Origin: Lobosporangium transversale
Taxonomy: Eukaryota > Mortierellomycota > Mortierellomycetes > Mortierellales > Mortierellaceae
Assembly (NCBI RefSeq): GCF_002105155.1
Contig: NW_019029011.1
Location: forward strand, 248,001-312,000
DNA: 64,000 bases
Reading direction: 5' to 3'
This document shows, one piece after another, positions 9,405 through 21,700 of the stretch (its first letter is position 1; each line of letters starts with the position of its first letter). Position numbers and translations under genes: made by a program. The notes beneath the pieces are model-generated. The model was not told the DNA's origin and made no database searches. It saw only the letters and a list, made by a program, of their open reading frames with translations.

Positions 9405-11330
9405 TCTATCACAAAGCAAGTATATCCAAGACATTGTTCAATGCCACTATAGAGACAATGGGCCTGCTGAAGCTATCGGTCTCTGGCAAAAACAAATGAT
9501 CCGTCCATATCACCGAGAGAGTACCGCTCGTGCCGGTGTCGATTATGCCCTCGAACATATCAAAGGCGAAATGGAACGAGCCTCCCAGGATAAAGCCTTG
9601 CACTTTCCAGCGAATAGCATCACACAGGAAAGGATCGGAGGGTTCGAGCTCGAGTTCGTTAGTGAGGTTTTCAAGGAGAAAGCTCCTGTTTTTCATCGGC
9701 TCCTGTTTTTCATCAGCTCCTAACAGATACTGCGTATACAAACAGTAGTTATTCAAAGGACTCGTCGATAGCTGTACCTATGATTGCCATTGTATTTGCA
9801 TTCCTATGTAACCGTAGATGTAACTATCTTCAGCTGATGCTAGGACTGTATCTGTTCAGTAAGGGGGTTCCGTGGAAAGTCATTACACTTTTAGCGTGCG
9901 CAGGTTTGTCGGTCTCCCATCAGTCCCTCATCAGAGGCATCAGAAGACGCCCTCAGGTATGCCAGGGCCAAGACAAAGGACGGTCCCTTTCTAATTGTCT
10001 ACGACAATATAAATATGACTCACCGCAAGTACAACCAAAGGCTCGACAACCAGGGCTCGTTTGAGAGCGGGACCACAGCGACACTCATTGGCACAAGCGT
10101 AGCTACAGAAGAAGAGCGACACACTGAGTCCGCTCACTGTCTCCAGCTTGAACATTTAATGCCTACGCTAGCGAACGAAAAGCATCTTCGGGAGACAATG
10201 CGATCCCATCTAGTCAGTGTTCTGCGGAGAAACTATGAGCTACAAAGGGGTATCGATACCTGTTCCATCGAAGTTGCTACTTCCGGTCAAAGAAACAGAG
10301 GCTTTCCCATTACCGTCAATGCACATTAACCGGATCACGATTGACGGAAACAAGGATGTCCTGGAAACTATTATGGAGCACACTTTTAATATACCCAGCG
10401 AGTAGTTCAATGGAAAGAGGGTATTAATTGTTAGCGACCAGCTTACAATGAACAGAGTTCGTTCAGTAAAAAGACAGCGTTGCGACGACGTTTCGACCCA
10501 TCACAGGTTCGAGTGGGCGGTCCCTATCATACAGCCTTTTCAACCGCAAATTGAACTTTCTTCAACAATCTTATGTACCCACTATGATGATATAGGAATC
10601 TCTGGATCATTAGCACACTATGCAGCAAAGTTGAGGCGAAAGCGCGTCACCCCTGGTCGGTTTGATTTTCATGCAGTAAATGAGCTTCTCCACATGTTCG
10701 ATGCAATGGTAATTCGCGTATGGGAGTTTGTCCAGGAATGTAAGTACCTAGATGAAGGCTCTATGTTATTTCCTGCAGATGTGCTGCAAGAGCTAAGTGA
10801 ACAGGGTGTGGACAAGATTGTGGACAGGATCTTAGATATGACCAGCCGACCCCGGCTCAACGGAACTGTGTCTGACAATGCTGCTCTATTCATAAGAGAT
10901 ATGTTAATCTACATAGAGTTTTCATCTGCCATCAAGACCGGGGATGTTGGACACATTAGGGAGGTTCTAGTGTGGATTACTGCCATTTGTCACGCTGGAG
11001 GGGCAAAGAATTGCGCATACGAGCTCCTGCATCCTCATTGTGGCCTCAAATACTCCTGGGCCGAGTAGACAAGCCATGCCGTCATGTCTTCTTGGGTAGT
11101 GAACGCTACAGGACAGGAAAATAACTGGATACCTACAGATCTTTTCCAAGAGCACAATAATCTGCTTATCAAAAAGATATGAATGGCAAACGGATCTACC
11201 TAGACCAAAAGGGACTCGACTGGCATACTTACGAAGCCTTTTGTCCGAACTGCTGTTACACCTCCAAGATCGCCTAGATCTAGGGAATGACGATATTCAT
11301 CATAGTTGTTTACTCCACGACCACAGATTT
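9405..11330 (+). pseudogene. DUF6589-type mobile-element ORF, decayed
   Basis: The fragments read like the DUF6589 family, common in repeat-rich fungal genomes. They run ARAGVDYALEHIK (about 9530), APVFH (9682), LFSKGVPWKVITLLACAGLSVS (about 9860-9920), FLIVYDNINMTHRKYNQRL (about 9990-10045), GTTATLI, VSDQLTMNRVRS (about 10432), IEFSSAIKTGDVGHIREVL (about 10915) and NATGQENNWIPTDLFQEHNN (about 11102-11160). The frame changes at a 17-bp tandem duplication (9682-9715), near 9935, near 10235 and near 11178, with in-frame stops at 10403 and 11066. Function is unknown, and a transposon origin is inferred from family distribution. Its ends were not found. Confidence 0.65.
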
Positions 11331-13140
11331 TGCGGAAGTTGTTCTACCTTGTTTCGTTTTTTTATCTTCAAATATACCCATTACTTGTTAAAAAAAAAAA
11401 AAAAAAAAAAAAACTGCTGTCTCGTTATAAAATTAAAAATACTTTTCTGTGCTTTGCCAAAAAAGAAAGACTCCTATCCAGCTGGCAAATTTATCGCTGA
11501 ATAACCGAATCGTTCGCTTGCGAACGACGTACCTTCAATGCTAGATATACACAGGACAATCGGGGCCAGGTAACGATGATTGTGGGGCCGCCAGCCCTCT
11601 TGAAATCCAGCAGGTTTCCAGTGCCTTTAGTAAATATCCTATATTCTGTGATACTAAATCGCGAGAGCCTCACCATTCCCAGGCATTCGCTGTTGAGCAT
11701 GGTAGATATTTTCGACTGCAAGTCTTTCTGGTTCGATCCTGGCTGTTAGTAGCAACATCATCCTAGATCTCACAATTGAAAAATGGAGCGATGAGTAAAC
11801 GCAGGGCTTATGAATGTTGCTTTCAGAAATACGTCTGGTATGCTTTTAAAGGAAGCATCTCTTCCTTTCCACTTTTCCTCAAATACATTAAAATACATTA
11901 ATAAAGACATGCTATATGAGAAACCCTGCTACGGCGGATGCTGAAGACAATACTGATCTCTTCGAAATGCAGCTTATATTCATAAAAGAGAGCTGCAGAC
12001 ATGCATATTCACCGATTCTTACCACCACCAAGGTTGCTACTGTGGTGGCGGCCTTGGTAACAGTTATTGCAACGGTGGATGTACCAACTCATTCTCCAGT
12101 AGCTTCCTTAGGAGCCCTGTCCACAATGCTTCATCTTCCCCGAATCATTGAAGAAATGCTGTCCTTGTCAACACCGTAGTTCCCCTTGTTCTACTGTTAT
12201 AAGATCCCTTTCTACACGTGCCACGGCCATATCTCTAAATGCTTGCACAAGCCGCTGATACGACTCTGACCTTTGAGACAACGCCTCATAATATACCGGT
12301 GGCTCCTGTAACTCCGGGAGACGCAAGAGTAGCTCCTGTTATAATATATCTAAGAGACTGAATAGCATAGTCAACTTCATATCTCGTTTGAAAGTACATA
12401 ATGGTTTTCTTTCCATCTTTCAAAAAGTTGAGATAATGAATTTGATGGGTGTTGAATTCGACTCACAATGTATTTGGTATTCTTTCTGCAGTTACCAGCT
12501 GTGGCCACGTAGGAATCTTTGAAATGCATCATTATTTTGACAGTCAATAGAAGCTGAGACGGTAAAGTAGCAGAAACAGAAGTGTCTCGATCTACAAAAG
12601 AGCACAGATATCCAAGTTTCCTCCTAATCTGTTCTGAATTTCCCACTCCATGTCCCAATGCAATGTATCTCATCTACAACTACTGCAAGCAATCAGATCT
12701 TCTAATGTTGATCGATCTAAAATGTACTGAACGCATTGCTCGCAAAGAGGATCTCTGGTGAAATGAATATGGCTCGATGGTGTTTCTCTATCAAGTTTCG
12801 GATCGGAATGAGCATCTCGCTCTTAAGATGAGTACTATTGATGCCTACTGAAGCTGGCTTTTCAGGCTGCTCGTCACCCAGTATCTTGAGTAGCATAATA
12901 ATGAGTTATGCTATCGAGCTGTTTTGGTCCCAACTCCTTTCGTCTTGCAAATGTCAATAGTCGAGAGAATAGAATATCATCCTTGATTTTCAAGTAGGTA
13001 ACTCGGGAACCTTTGTTTACCATTCCTTGCAACAAGTAAAAAATATAGCTTGACCGCACGCTTCCCATGTGGCAGGCTCTACTTCCTTATGAGTTCTGTG
13101 CGTTGGCTTGGCATAACGATGGTTTTGTAGCATTACAGAC
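11331..13140. other. gene-poor stretch after the DUF6589 remnant
   Basis: Only short open frames on both strands occur here (the longest about 98 codons on the minus strand at 12377-12673), and none resembles a family I know. A 23-bp A run lies at about 11391-11413. Decayed mobile DNA is likely, given both flanks, but I see no inverted repeats. Confidence 0.4.
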
Positions 13141-13261
13141 GTCAATTTAGGGTTTTAAGTTTTGTGATCTGTGCTCCATTCTACTGAGAGAGAAAAGCAA
13201 TAAAAGGCCTACTTTTCTACACTTCCATACCGCTAGGCTTTTATGCTATTTTCCTTCAACT

Positions 13262-13344
13262 TCTATCTAGTACACCATGGATACCTCGTGGGTCCTTGTT
13301 ATCAAAAAAAAAAAAAAAAAAAATCTATCTAGTACACCATGGAT
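13262..13344 (+). mobile_element. short poly(A)-tailed insertion with target duplication
   Basis: 13262-13282 and 13324-13344 are identical 21-bp direct repeats. Between them lie 41 bp: about 21 unique bases (13283-13303) followed by 20 A. This is the structure left by target-primed reverse transcription of a very short or strongly 5'-truncated polyadenylated RNA. The duplicated target contains CACCATGGAT, so the start codon of the small frame at 13339 now exists twice. The upstream copy (13277) is out of frame by 62 bp. Confidence 0.7.
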
Positions 13345-13548
13345 CTGCATTACAATGTTAATGATGAAGACTATCAATCTCAACTTGATGACTTCAAAGA
13401 TTTCTGCGCCTTATACTTTGAAGGTGAACTCACATTGTTTGATGAGGGAATGGATGTTAGTATCACCCGCAATCACGATGGAAACTCGACTTCGCTTTCA
13501 CAATATATCACTTCGGGTGACTTCGCCAGTACTATAGTGTGCAGATGA
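13339..13548 (+). CDS. small acidic frame of unknown nature
   Basis: A 69-codon frame starting in a good context (CACCATGG) and rich in Asp/Glu. No family is recognised. It lies upstream of a PiggyBac-type C-terminal fragment and could be the N-terminus of the same lost transposase, whose N-terminal regions are typically acidic, or an unrelated short gene or gene start. A retroposed insertion sits exactly at its start codon. Confidence 0.25.
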   Translation: MDLHYNVNDEDYQSQLDDFKDFCALYFEGELTLFDEGMDVSITRNHDGNSTSLSQYITSGDFASTIVCR

Positions 13549-13893
13549 GGCCCAGTCGTTCTTGGATGCCGCTCTTCTTGTGACTATTAGATATAAGTGT
13601 TGTCAATTCATACATACTATGGTGTACAAGGAAAGGATCAAAAAAAAAAAAAAAAAAAAAAAAAAAGATGGACATCGCCAAATTCGCTTAAATCTGGTAA
13701 ACCAACTTTTATCGCTATCTAGGTCCCATGTTGTCATCGAGCAAAGGAACTCAAAGAGAAACGTAGAAACTAATGAGTCTCTGGAGGCTACTTTCAAGGT
13801 ATCAAAAGGCCCATATATTACTAAACACTCTCTTCCAAGCCCTCGTCGACATCTACCAGGCTTTCATTTTCCGATAAGAACCCAAGAAAGTGA

Positions 13894-14058
13894 AGGAAGG
13901 ATGTTAAGAGTAGGATGGCATGTGAAAACTGCAGGGTTAAGGGTATTAAGGAAGGCAAGAAGTCCACCTCACGATCAGAATGGATATGCGCTACATGTAG
14001 GGTTCCTCTTTGCTTGAAAGCAAAGCAGAATTGCTTTGAGGAATATCACACCAAATAA
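13894..14058 (+). pseudogene. PiggyBac-type transposase C-terminal zinc ribbon
   Basis: About 54 codons carry the spaced cysteines of the Tnp zinc-ribbon that ends PiggyBac-like transposases: CENC, then CATC, then PLC, then NCFEEYHT, followed by a stop at 14056. The upstream frame is closed by a stop at 13891. The catalytic DDE domain is not visible within 600 bp, so only the tail remains. A 29-bp A run lies at about 13639-13667. It could in principle be an exapted domain, but no promoter or full gene is seen. Confidence 0.55.
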
Positions 14059-14128
14059 AAAGAAAAATAAGCTATAATATTTTGCGTACAAAACACATGT
14101 AAAAAACTACCCTACATTTGTCCAAATT

Positions 14129-14157
14129 GCGACCATTTTTGGTCGCAAAAAATCTTA
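14129..14157. repeat. short hairpin GCGACCA/TGGTCGC
   Basis: TTGCGACCATTTTTGGTCGCAA is a near-perfect hairpin with a TTTT loop about 80 bp after the PiggyBac fragment. It could be part of an element terminus. Confidence 0.35.
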
Positions 14158-14334
14158 TTTTCAAATTCAGGATATGGGATAAAATTACGCGACACGACCA
14201 TGAGACACGTTGCAAAAAAAAAAAAAAAAAAAAAAAAAATTACCTCTTACTTCCAAGCAACACTAGTATAATCCACACAAAGGTCATTACTTGTTTGCAC
14301 ATCACTTGGCCTACTCCAGCCATCCACGCCAACT

Positions 14335-17300
14335 ATGCGGCCGGCACAGGCGCCTCCTCCAAGACCAGGATTTAGACCTGCTCATCAACAATCATTGCAG
14401 CAGCAGCAGTACCACCAAGAACCATATCCCCATGAGAATCAACAACAGCAACTTCAGAGACCAATGGCCGCAGGACAGCAACAGCACTCAAACTACAGGC
14501 CTATGAACAATGGCCCTAGACCTGGTGTTCCACCTATTGGTATGCTTCGGCCGCTGTCACAAGATCCAAACAGTCCATTGCATCAGCAAAATGCCATCAG
14601 ACATGCTTCAGCCTCAGCCAGTGTTGCTCTTCCTTCGCCTTCAAATCAGCGGCTACCCGTGACCGCTCCTTTCTATGGATCCCAAAAACAGCAGCAACAG
14701 TACCAGCAAGGCGACAGTTTACCTCCGCAGCGGCCACCTGCTATTGACACTCAACACACATCCTCAGTCACGATGCGGCCTCCCAATATTTCTCAGCCTG
14801 GATCGCCCGGTATGCCTCGTCCCTATCAGTCACCTCCAATCCAGAACAGACCTCCATCTGGATCATTCGTAGGTCAAAGACAGCAGCAGGGTCCTTTAGG
14901 TTCAGCTTCCATGAATCCAGTGGGATATGGTGCTGGATCACTTCCTAATGATCTCAACAGATCGCAGCCTCCTATACTGAAACCACCAAACCAACAGCAC
15001 CAGCAAGGACTTCCTTCAGCCTCTCCACAGCAACCACCATTACTTCAACAACAACAACAGCAACAGAACCTGCAGCAACCGAGACAAGGTTCTGGGGGGC
15101 CTAATGCTGGCATCATAGCGGAGCTATCTACCTCAACCCCACAAACAGGGACTCACAAGTCGAAGAGGATGTATCCTGCTGGTATCAATGCATATTCAGA
15201 ACCAACGCCCGGATATGATATCACACCAAACGGAGGTTTTCAATCCGCTGGTGTGCCAGGGATCCTCTCTCCCCAATCTACGAGTGCTGTAAAACCTATG
15301 CAACCTGTCACACAAGGATCACAATATTTTGTGCCTGTTGAAAATCAGCAACCGACTTTTAATCAACCTGTCCCTACATATCAACAAGGATTCCATCCTC
15401 CCCAGCCTAATGTCAACCAACTAACGAACCAGATGGGTACTATGAATGTCACTGGAGGAGGATTTGGGAGTCAAGGGACTACAGTAAATATCGTGCTTGC
15501 ATGAATTTTGAAAGACAGAGAAAATGTCGCACGTCAGTCTCGAACTGTTGTAAAATGTATGGGTTGCTGTGCGCTAATATATAGTAACTTCCATTCTTTG
15601 ATTCGGATATGACAGCCTATGACGACTGTTGCTTTGATGGGATCTGCGCCAAAAATCATCGACCTGGATGCTCCTCCACCAGCCATTGCTCTCCCCACCA
15701 CAGTAAGAACGCACTCTAGCTCTTAGAACTGTATGAAAAATTATGCCTAATGAATTTGAGCTCTTCTACTAAGTTAAGCAACATACTATCGTATATTCGC
15801 TAGGCTGCAATCACTCAATCGCCATATGCTAACTGCGATCCTACATATAAAAGATGTACTTTTAATGCCATTCCAGCCACTTCACAGCTTTTGACAAAGT
15901 CTCGACTACCATTTGGGCTCGTCATCACCCCCTATCGCAGTGTGAAGGAAGGCGATGTATGTTTTCTATTGCATTTGAGGATAGGCATATGTTTTTTGAT
16001 GTCACTGTTGAAAACTACTAGGGAATGTTTTTTTTTTTTATTGATCTGGATATTTCCTCTAATGATAGGAACCTGTGCCTGTGGTCTCAGACTCGATCAT
16101 CGCCCGCTGTCGTCGATGTAGAACATATATTAATCCATTCGTGAAGTTTGTGGAAGGTGGTCAGCGCTGGAAGTGTAATATGTGCTACACGCTGAATGAA
16201 GGTATACATGCAAATAATACTTTGATGATTCCGGATCCTGATAAATGCCTGCTAGCTCGATATTTTCATTTGCTTATTTTTTTTTTTTTTTTTTTTTTTT
16301 TTAATACAAGTACCATCTTCATTCGACTATGACTCTCAAACGCAGCAACCCGTAGATCGCTGGCAACGCAAGGAACTCAACCATGCAGTAGTGGAATACA
16401 TTGCACCTACAGAGTACATGGTTCGACCACCTCAGCCTCTAGTGTATATGTTTATAATCGATGTGTCGTATCCCGCCATCCGGTGTGGTATGGTAGCGAC
16501 CGCGGCGACGACTATATTGGAATCCTTGGACAGGATACCCAATGATGAAGGGCGTACCAAGATTGGCATCATTACAGTGGATAGTTCTATCCATTTTTAC
16601 AATTTGAACGTAAGTGCGTGTTTAGTGTTTGTGCTTTTTAAGAAGAAAAAATCTTATATCCTTTGAGCTCGTTCATGGCCACTAGCTATCTATTTTCCAT
16701 CCCATTTACTTATTCTATTATATTTTTTTACTTATGACCGATAGACACCCTCGGGTGAGCCTCAGATGTTAGTTGTCTCCGATCTTGAGGAACCGTATTT
16801 ACCTCAACCTCAGGATCTTCTCTGTAATTTGAGTGAGTGTCGCGGTACATTGGAGACGTTGCTGGATAGAATGAAAAACATGTTTAAGGATACTCAGAAT
16901 GTTGGCAATGCATTGGGACCAGCTCTGAATTCTGCCTACAAGCTGATCTCACCCATTGGAGGCAAGATCTTGTGTTTACAAGCATCATTGCCTAACTTGG
17001 AGGCAGGGGCGCTCAAGAATCGTGAAGATACGAAGTTGTTAGGTACTTCTAAGGAATCAACTCTGTTACAGTCAGCTTCGTCATTCTATAAATCATTTGC
17101 AGTAGAGTGCTCAAAGTCGCAAGTTTGCGTCGACATGTTCCTCTTTGGTTCACAGTATTCAGATGTCGCTACTCTTAGTAAGTTGATGTGGTCAAAAATT
17201 GCTTTTTATTTTGTCTTTCTTTGACAATGAGCTAATAGTCACGATGATGGAATGGTTGGTAGGCTGTCTGCCTCGCTTTACTGGGGGAAGTACGTTCTTT

Positions 17301-18374
17301 TACCCCGCATTTACAGCAGCTAAATCAGAGGATGGACTCAAGTTTGCAAACGAGTTGGCAGAGTTCCTTTCACATCGGATTGGATTGGAGGCAGTGATGA
17401 GAGTGCGTGCTTCCAAAGGATTGAGAATGGCAGCGTTTTATGGCAATTTCTTTGTCCGATCAACAGATTTACTGTCGCTGCCCAATGTTCCTCGTGACCA
17501 GTCATACTCGATTGAAATCAGCTACGATGAGAATCTGACAATTCCAATCGTCTGTTTCCAGACTGCACTGCTGCACACTTCCTCCTCAGGCGAGCGCCGT
17601 ATCCGAGTTTTAACATTGGCCCTTCCGGTGACGACGAGTCTGTCAGAGCTGTACATGTCTGCAGATCAGGTAGCGATTGCAACGTTGCTCTCATGCAAGG
17701 CTGTGGAACGTGGTATGAACTCGAAGCTGGATGATGCTAGAGACGCCTTGACAAATAAATGCGTGGATATCTTGGGTGTCTACAAGACGCATATGACGGC
17801 CTCATCCTCGGGCGCCACACCCAATCTTCAGATCTGCGATAACCTTAAGCTGTTGCCATTGTTGACACTTGGCATGCTTAAGCATGTAAGAGCATATACA
17901 TTTTTGCAGCTCTGCGTCCTACGAGCCTGGGATGTTTTGGTCAGTTGTAATTAATGCACTTTTTATCTTTTGATTTTTGCCAGGTATCGTTTCGTGGGGG
18001 TTCACAGATTCCTTCAGATCTTCGCTCGTATGCGATGCATTTGATGTCGACACTTCCTTCTCAATGCTTAATTCCACTTATTCATCCTCGGTTTTACTCG
18101 CTACATGATATGCCGGAGCATTGTGGAACGATTGGTCCAGCAGGCATTGAAATGCCGCAACCCATGAACCTGAGTAGCGAGCGATTGTCGCGTTCAGGAT
18201 TATTCATGTTGGAGGATGGACAGAATATATTCTTGTGGATTGGTCGGGACGCAGTTCCTCAACTGTGTATGGATCTCTTTGGTGTTCCTAACTACGAGAG
18301 TATCCGTGGTGGAAAGGTAATAAACTCAAATAAAAATAAAAAAGGATGTCCAAAAGTTATATTCCTAATCTAAC

Positions 18375-18405
<31 letters not shown>

Positions 18406-18795
18406 TAGACTACATTACCGAAAGTGGAGACAGACTTTAATCAACGAGTAAACTTAATTATTGAAAAAGCTCGAGAGATGCGTCGTACTGTTTACTATCC
18501 TCAGTTGTATGTGGTCAAGGAAGAAGGTGATGCAGCATTACGGCTGTGGTTTTTGAGTCATTTAATCGAAGATCGCGCGGAACCTATCATGAGCTATTAC
18601 CAATATCTTGGATATCTCAAGGACAGAGTAAAGCACTAAAAAAAAAATCATATTATCAACTGACCTTGCAAAGTATATACAAAATGGAAGTTGACATTAA
18701 CCTGTATTCTTTTTTTTTTTTTTTTTTTTTTTTTTCGCTCAATTTGGCATTCGCTTTTGTCATTTAATTAATAGGTCAACAGTGGATCGTATTAG
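14335..18795 (+). CDS. SEC24: COPII coat subunit Sec24
   Basis: Cargo-binding subunit of the COPII coat, which with Sec23 selects cargo at ER exit sites. Exons: 14335-15483, 15616-15702, 15804-15956, 16069-16201, 16311-16609, 16745-17177, 17263-17885, 17984-18316, 18409-18627, 18775-18795, encoding 1,149 aa. The first exon is a disordered Gln/Pro-rich region (about 380 aa). Then follow the linker [11 protein letters not shown], the zinc finger [12 protein letters not shown]...[11 protein letters not shown], the trunk domain ([25 protein letters not shown]), the helical domain and the gelsolin-like domain ([17 protein letters not shown]). The last exon is only seven codons including the stop and gives the usual short C-terminus after LKDRV. 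Introns contain T-tracts of about 25 bp. The start is the first ATG in the exon; a further upstream exon is not excluded. Confidence 0.93.
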
Positions 18796-21700
18796 AGCTA
18801 GTATTTGGTTGCGTTTGGATGCCGGCCTGTCCCTGTTCTTTGATCAGACACTTTTTTCTCCCTCTCTATTTTTTTTAACACATTTCGTAGCTTTGTTTAG
18901 TGAAACAGTCAGAAAAAAGAAATAAGGCTATGACATGAAAAATATAGGAAGTTCTCATAAGCTTCTCCCTTTTCATTTCATTTGTGATAACTCTCACTTT
19001 CTCTCTTTTTGATGGGGATATTACCGAACGAGTGAATATCAGCAAAGCATGAAGTGTGCCTGGGATCCACTCGCGCAAGTGTTATTCAAACAGAATAACA
19101 AACGATTAACGCCTACAAGATGACTCCTAACTACAAACAGCTCTAAATAAAATAAAATAAAATAAAGACAACAGAGACCTTAGATTGTGTACTTGTACAT
19201 CATGAACAATATACATATGCTTGCCATAGCCTATTTCCGCAGTCTAACAGACTTGCATAAATACGTGTACATGCATGCATAGAAGACGGGAAGACCCCAA
19301 AAAACACTCTTATTCATAAATGTAATATATATATATATATATATATACAATATTTATACAGCACATTTATACTGGTTTTTCTTTGCTCTCAACTTCCACA
19401 TCGCATGGCATGTCATGACATGTTTGAGAGGCCGCGGGCCATGCTAGAGATTAGGAAAAGACAACTACAAAATTTAAAAGGAGGTGGTAGAAATGAACCT
19501 TATCTGGTAACAGAGCGGAGTGGGCCTTGAATGAAGTCATTATATTTTATTGCTTTAGGATCTGTGAAGAATTTACATTATATTTATATATACTGTGAAA
19601 TGTGATAGATCAGCATTTTCGAGCCCCTTGTTGCTGTTACAACGGCCCTTTCGATTTCTTTCTTCCCTTTCTTTCTTTCTCTGGTCAGTCTGCGTATTTA
19701 TCTGTTTGTCTGCTGTATTTTCTCAGCATGCATTGAAACCAGTGTTAGTGTTATAGATACCGAAACCCAGGGATCAGGAGATCGAAGAAAAGAGGAAGAG
19801 GATCCTTCTAGACGGGTGCTCGTTTTACAGGCTATTACAGTTAAAACCACATTCGCTTACACAAAATGGACACAAAAAAAAAAAAAAAAAAAAGCCTGAT
19901 GACCAATGTTTGATCGATTATTGTAGAATTGTTGACAGGGAATATTAAGAATCTACTTTCTCCCTCTCCTCTTATTTTGACCCCCTCTTCGCAAATTATG
20001 TTTTTGTCTCTCTCCTTTCTTCTTTTTTCGATGGATGGACAAATTCCTTGATGATGAACGACAACCATGCACAGGCTATATTTGAATACAGAACACAAAC
20101 AATAGCAATAGCAATGGCAATAACAATAGCAATAACAACAAACATCGTCAATGGCCTTTGAGGTGTGACAGAAACAGAAGACAGAGTACATTATAAAATG
20201 GCTTATACTATTGCATGTGTGTACTTGAGATGATCTCGTAGTACATGAAGTTTTTAAAACTAAAATCATTTCAGTATTCGTGATGAGCTTGAAGCAAGCA
20301 AACTAACTGGCCGTCAATATATTCAAAGGGTATTCAGTACCAAATAAAATGGGTTGAACTCGACCCGTTTAGTTTGTCCATCATAAAGGTTAGCAACTAT
20401 CAACTATACAGCATAATTAGAAAAGAGGGTATTGTGCAATAGTAGACAAAGGATGAGCAACTTCACATGGGAATAATTAGCAAAAGAAGCAGCAAAGGTG
20501 AGTGTGTGTACCAACAGGCTAGAATGGCATATCAAGGGATCTTTCCGATCGATTTTTCATTTATACAACGGTGCAAAATCAACATGGTTGATAGATACGA
20601 TAATGATTATGAAAATAATGGTGACAGTAGTGAAGTTGGTGATAATGTAAATATGTATCCTTTTTAAAGAGATCGGAAACATGTCCAATGGAATAAAATT
20701 CGCAAACGAAATTAAGGTTCAGCTGTATCAGAATTGTACAGCGGTTCCTGAATTTTGAGGGTTGTGGATTGATTTGATGGGAGGACAAGCATCCTCTGAG
20801 GCACACGATCTGCACTAAATCTTCAATGAATGTTTAATGACAAGGAAGGCAACGAGAACAAGGATAAGGGGTGTTAAGGGAAAGTGAATACACGTCATCC
20901 GGGATAAAAAGAAGAAAGAAAAACCTGGCTTGAAAAGATATTTGTGCTGGAGGAAGAATGTTGTCGTACAGCAACACACAAGCAACGTTCATTTGCACTA
21001 TAATTGATTGAACTTGCTTGCTATGCAAATGTTGGAATAGGAAAAAGAAAACATTTCATTTTCATTGCGACTGCTTGATCAAGGTTAGCAGCAGTTAGTT
21101 TGCTTAATAGCGTATAACAATAAAAAAAAAAAAATCATGCCATGGTGTCATGATGCACTCAAGTGGATACCCATGGAAATTTTGTCAGCAAGGTTTTGTA
21201 ACTTTTGTTACACACTAAGTAAAGGAGGACAAAGAGAAAGAAAAGCCAAATAACGTGGGGAGGAAGGAAATGGAAGGATTGTTTAGATGTGCACCGTTTA
21301 TTTTTTCTTTTTTCCTTTCTTTCCTTTTTTTAAAACACTATCCTTTCCACTTCCACTTCCTCTTCCACTTCCACTTCCTCTTCCTCTTCTTCCTTTTTGT
21401 TGTTTTTGTTGCTGTTGAATCTCAATTCATGATTCTCAATTGATGGTCATTGTCATTCTCTTTCCGTATTTCCCCTTGCATTCGTCATCGTACATCTTAA
21501 ACTCTCATATTCACTTTCTCACATTGTAATTTTTTTGCACTTCTTCCACGCTGTCTTTTCCCCTTTTTTTTAGCCACCCACTTTCCCTCTGTCTCTGCAT
21601 TACAGATTGAGCCGATTCCTGTTCCTGCTCCTGTTCCTGTTCCTGGCTCTCATTTTTTTTTTTTTTCTCCTGTCTGCGCATCCTTCCCTCGCCCATCGTA

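Noticed and set aside
11720-11750. GGTTCGATCCTGG near 11730 as a tRNA T-arm
   Set aside because: Flanking stems do not pair and no acceptor, D or anticodon arm fits at the right spacing. No tRNA was found elsewhere.
14121-14157. PiggyBac right terminus beginning CCCTACATTTG
   Set aside because: A matching left end and TTAA duplication could not be found; only a weak resemblance exists near 13146.
19841-20269. 142-aa minus-strand frame rich in Cys/Tyr
   Set aside because: The CYCYCY stretch translates CAATAG-type microsatellites and the rest has no family likeness.
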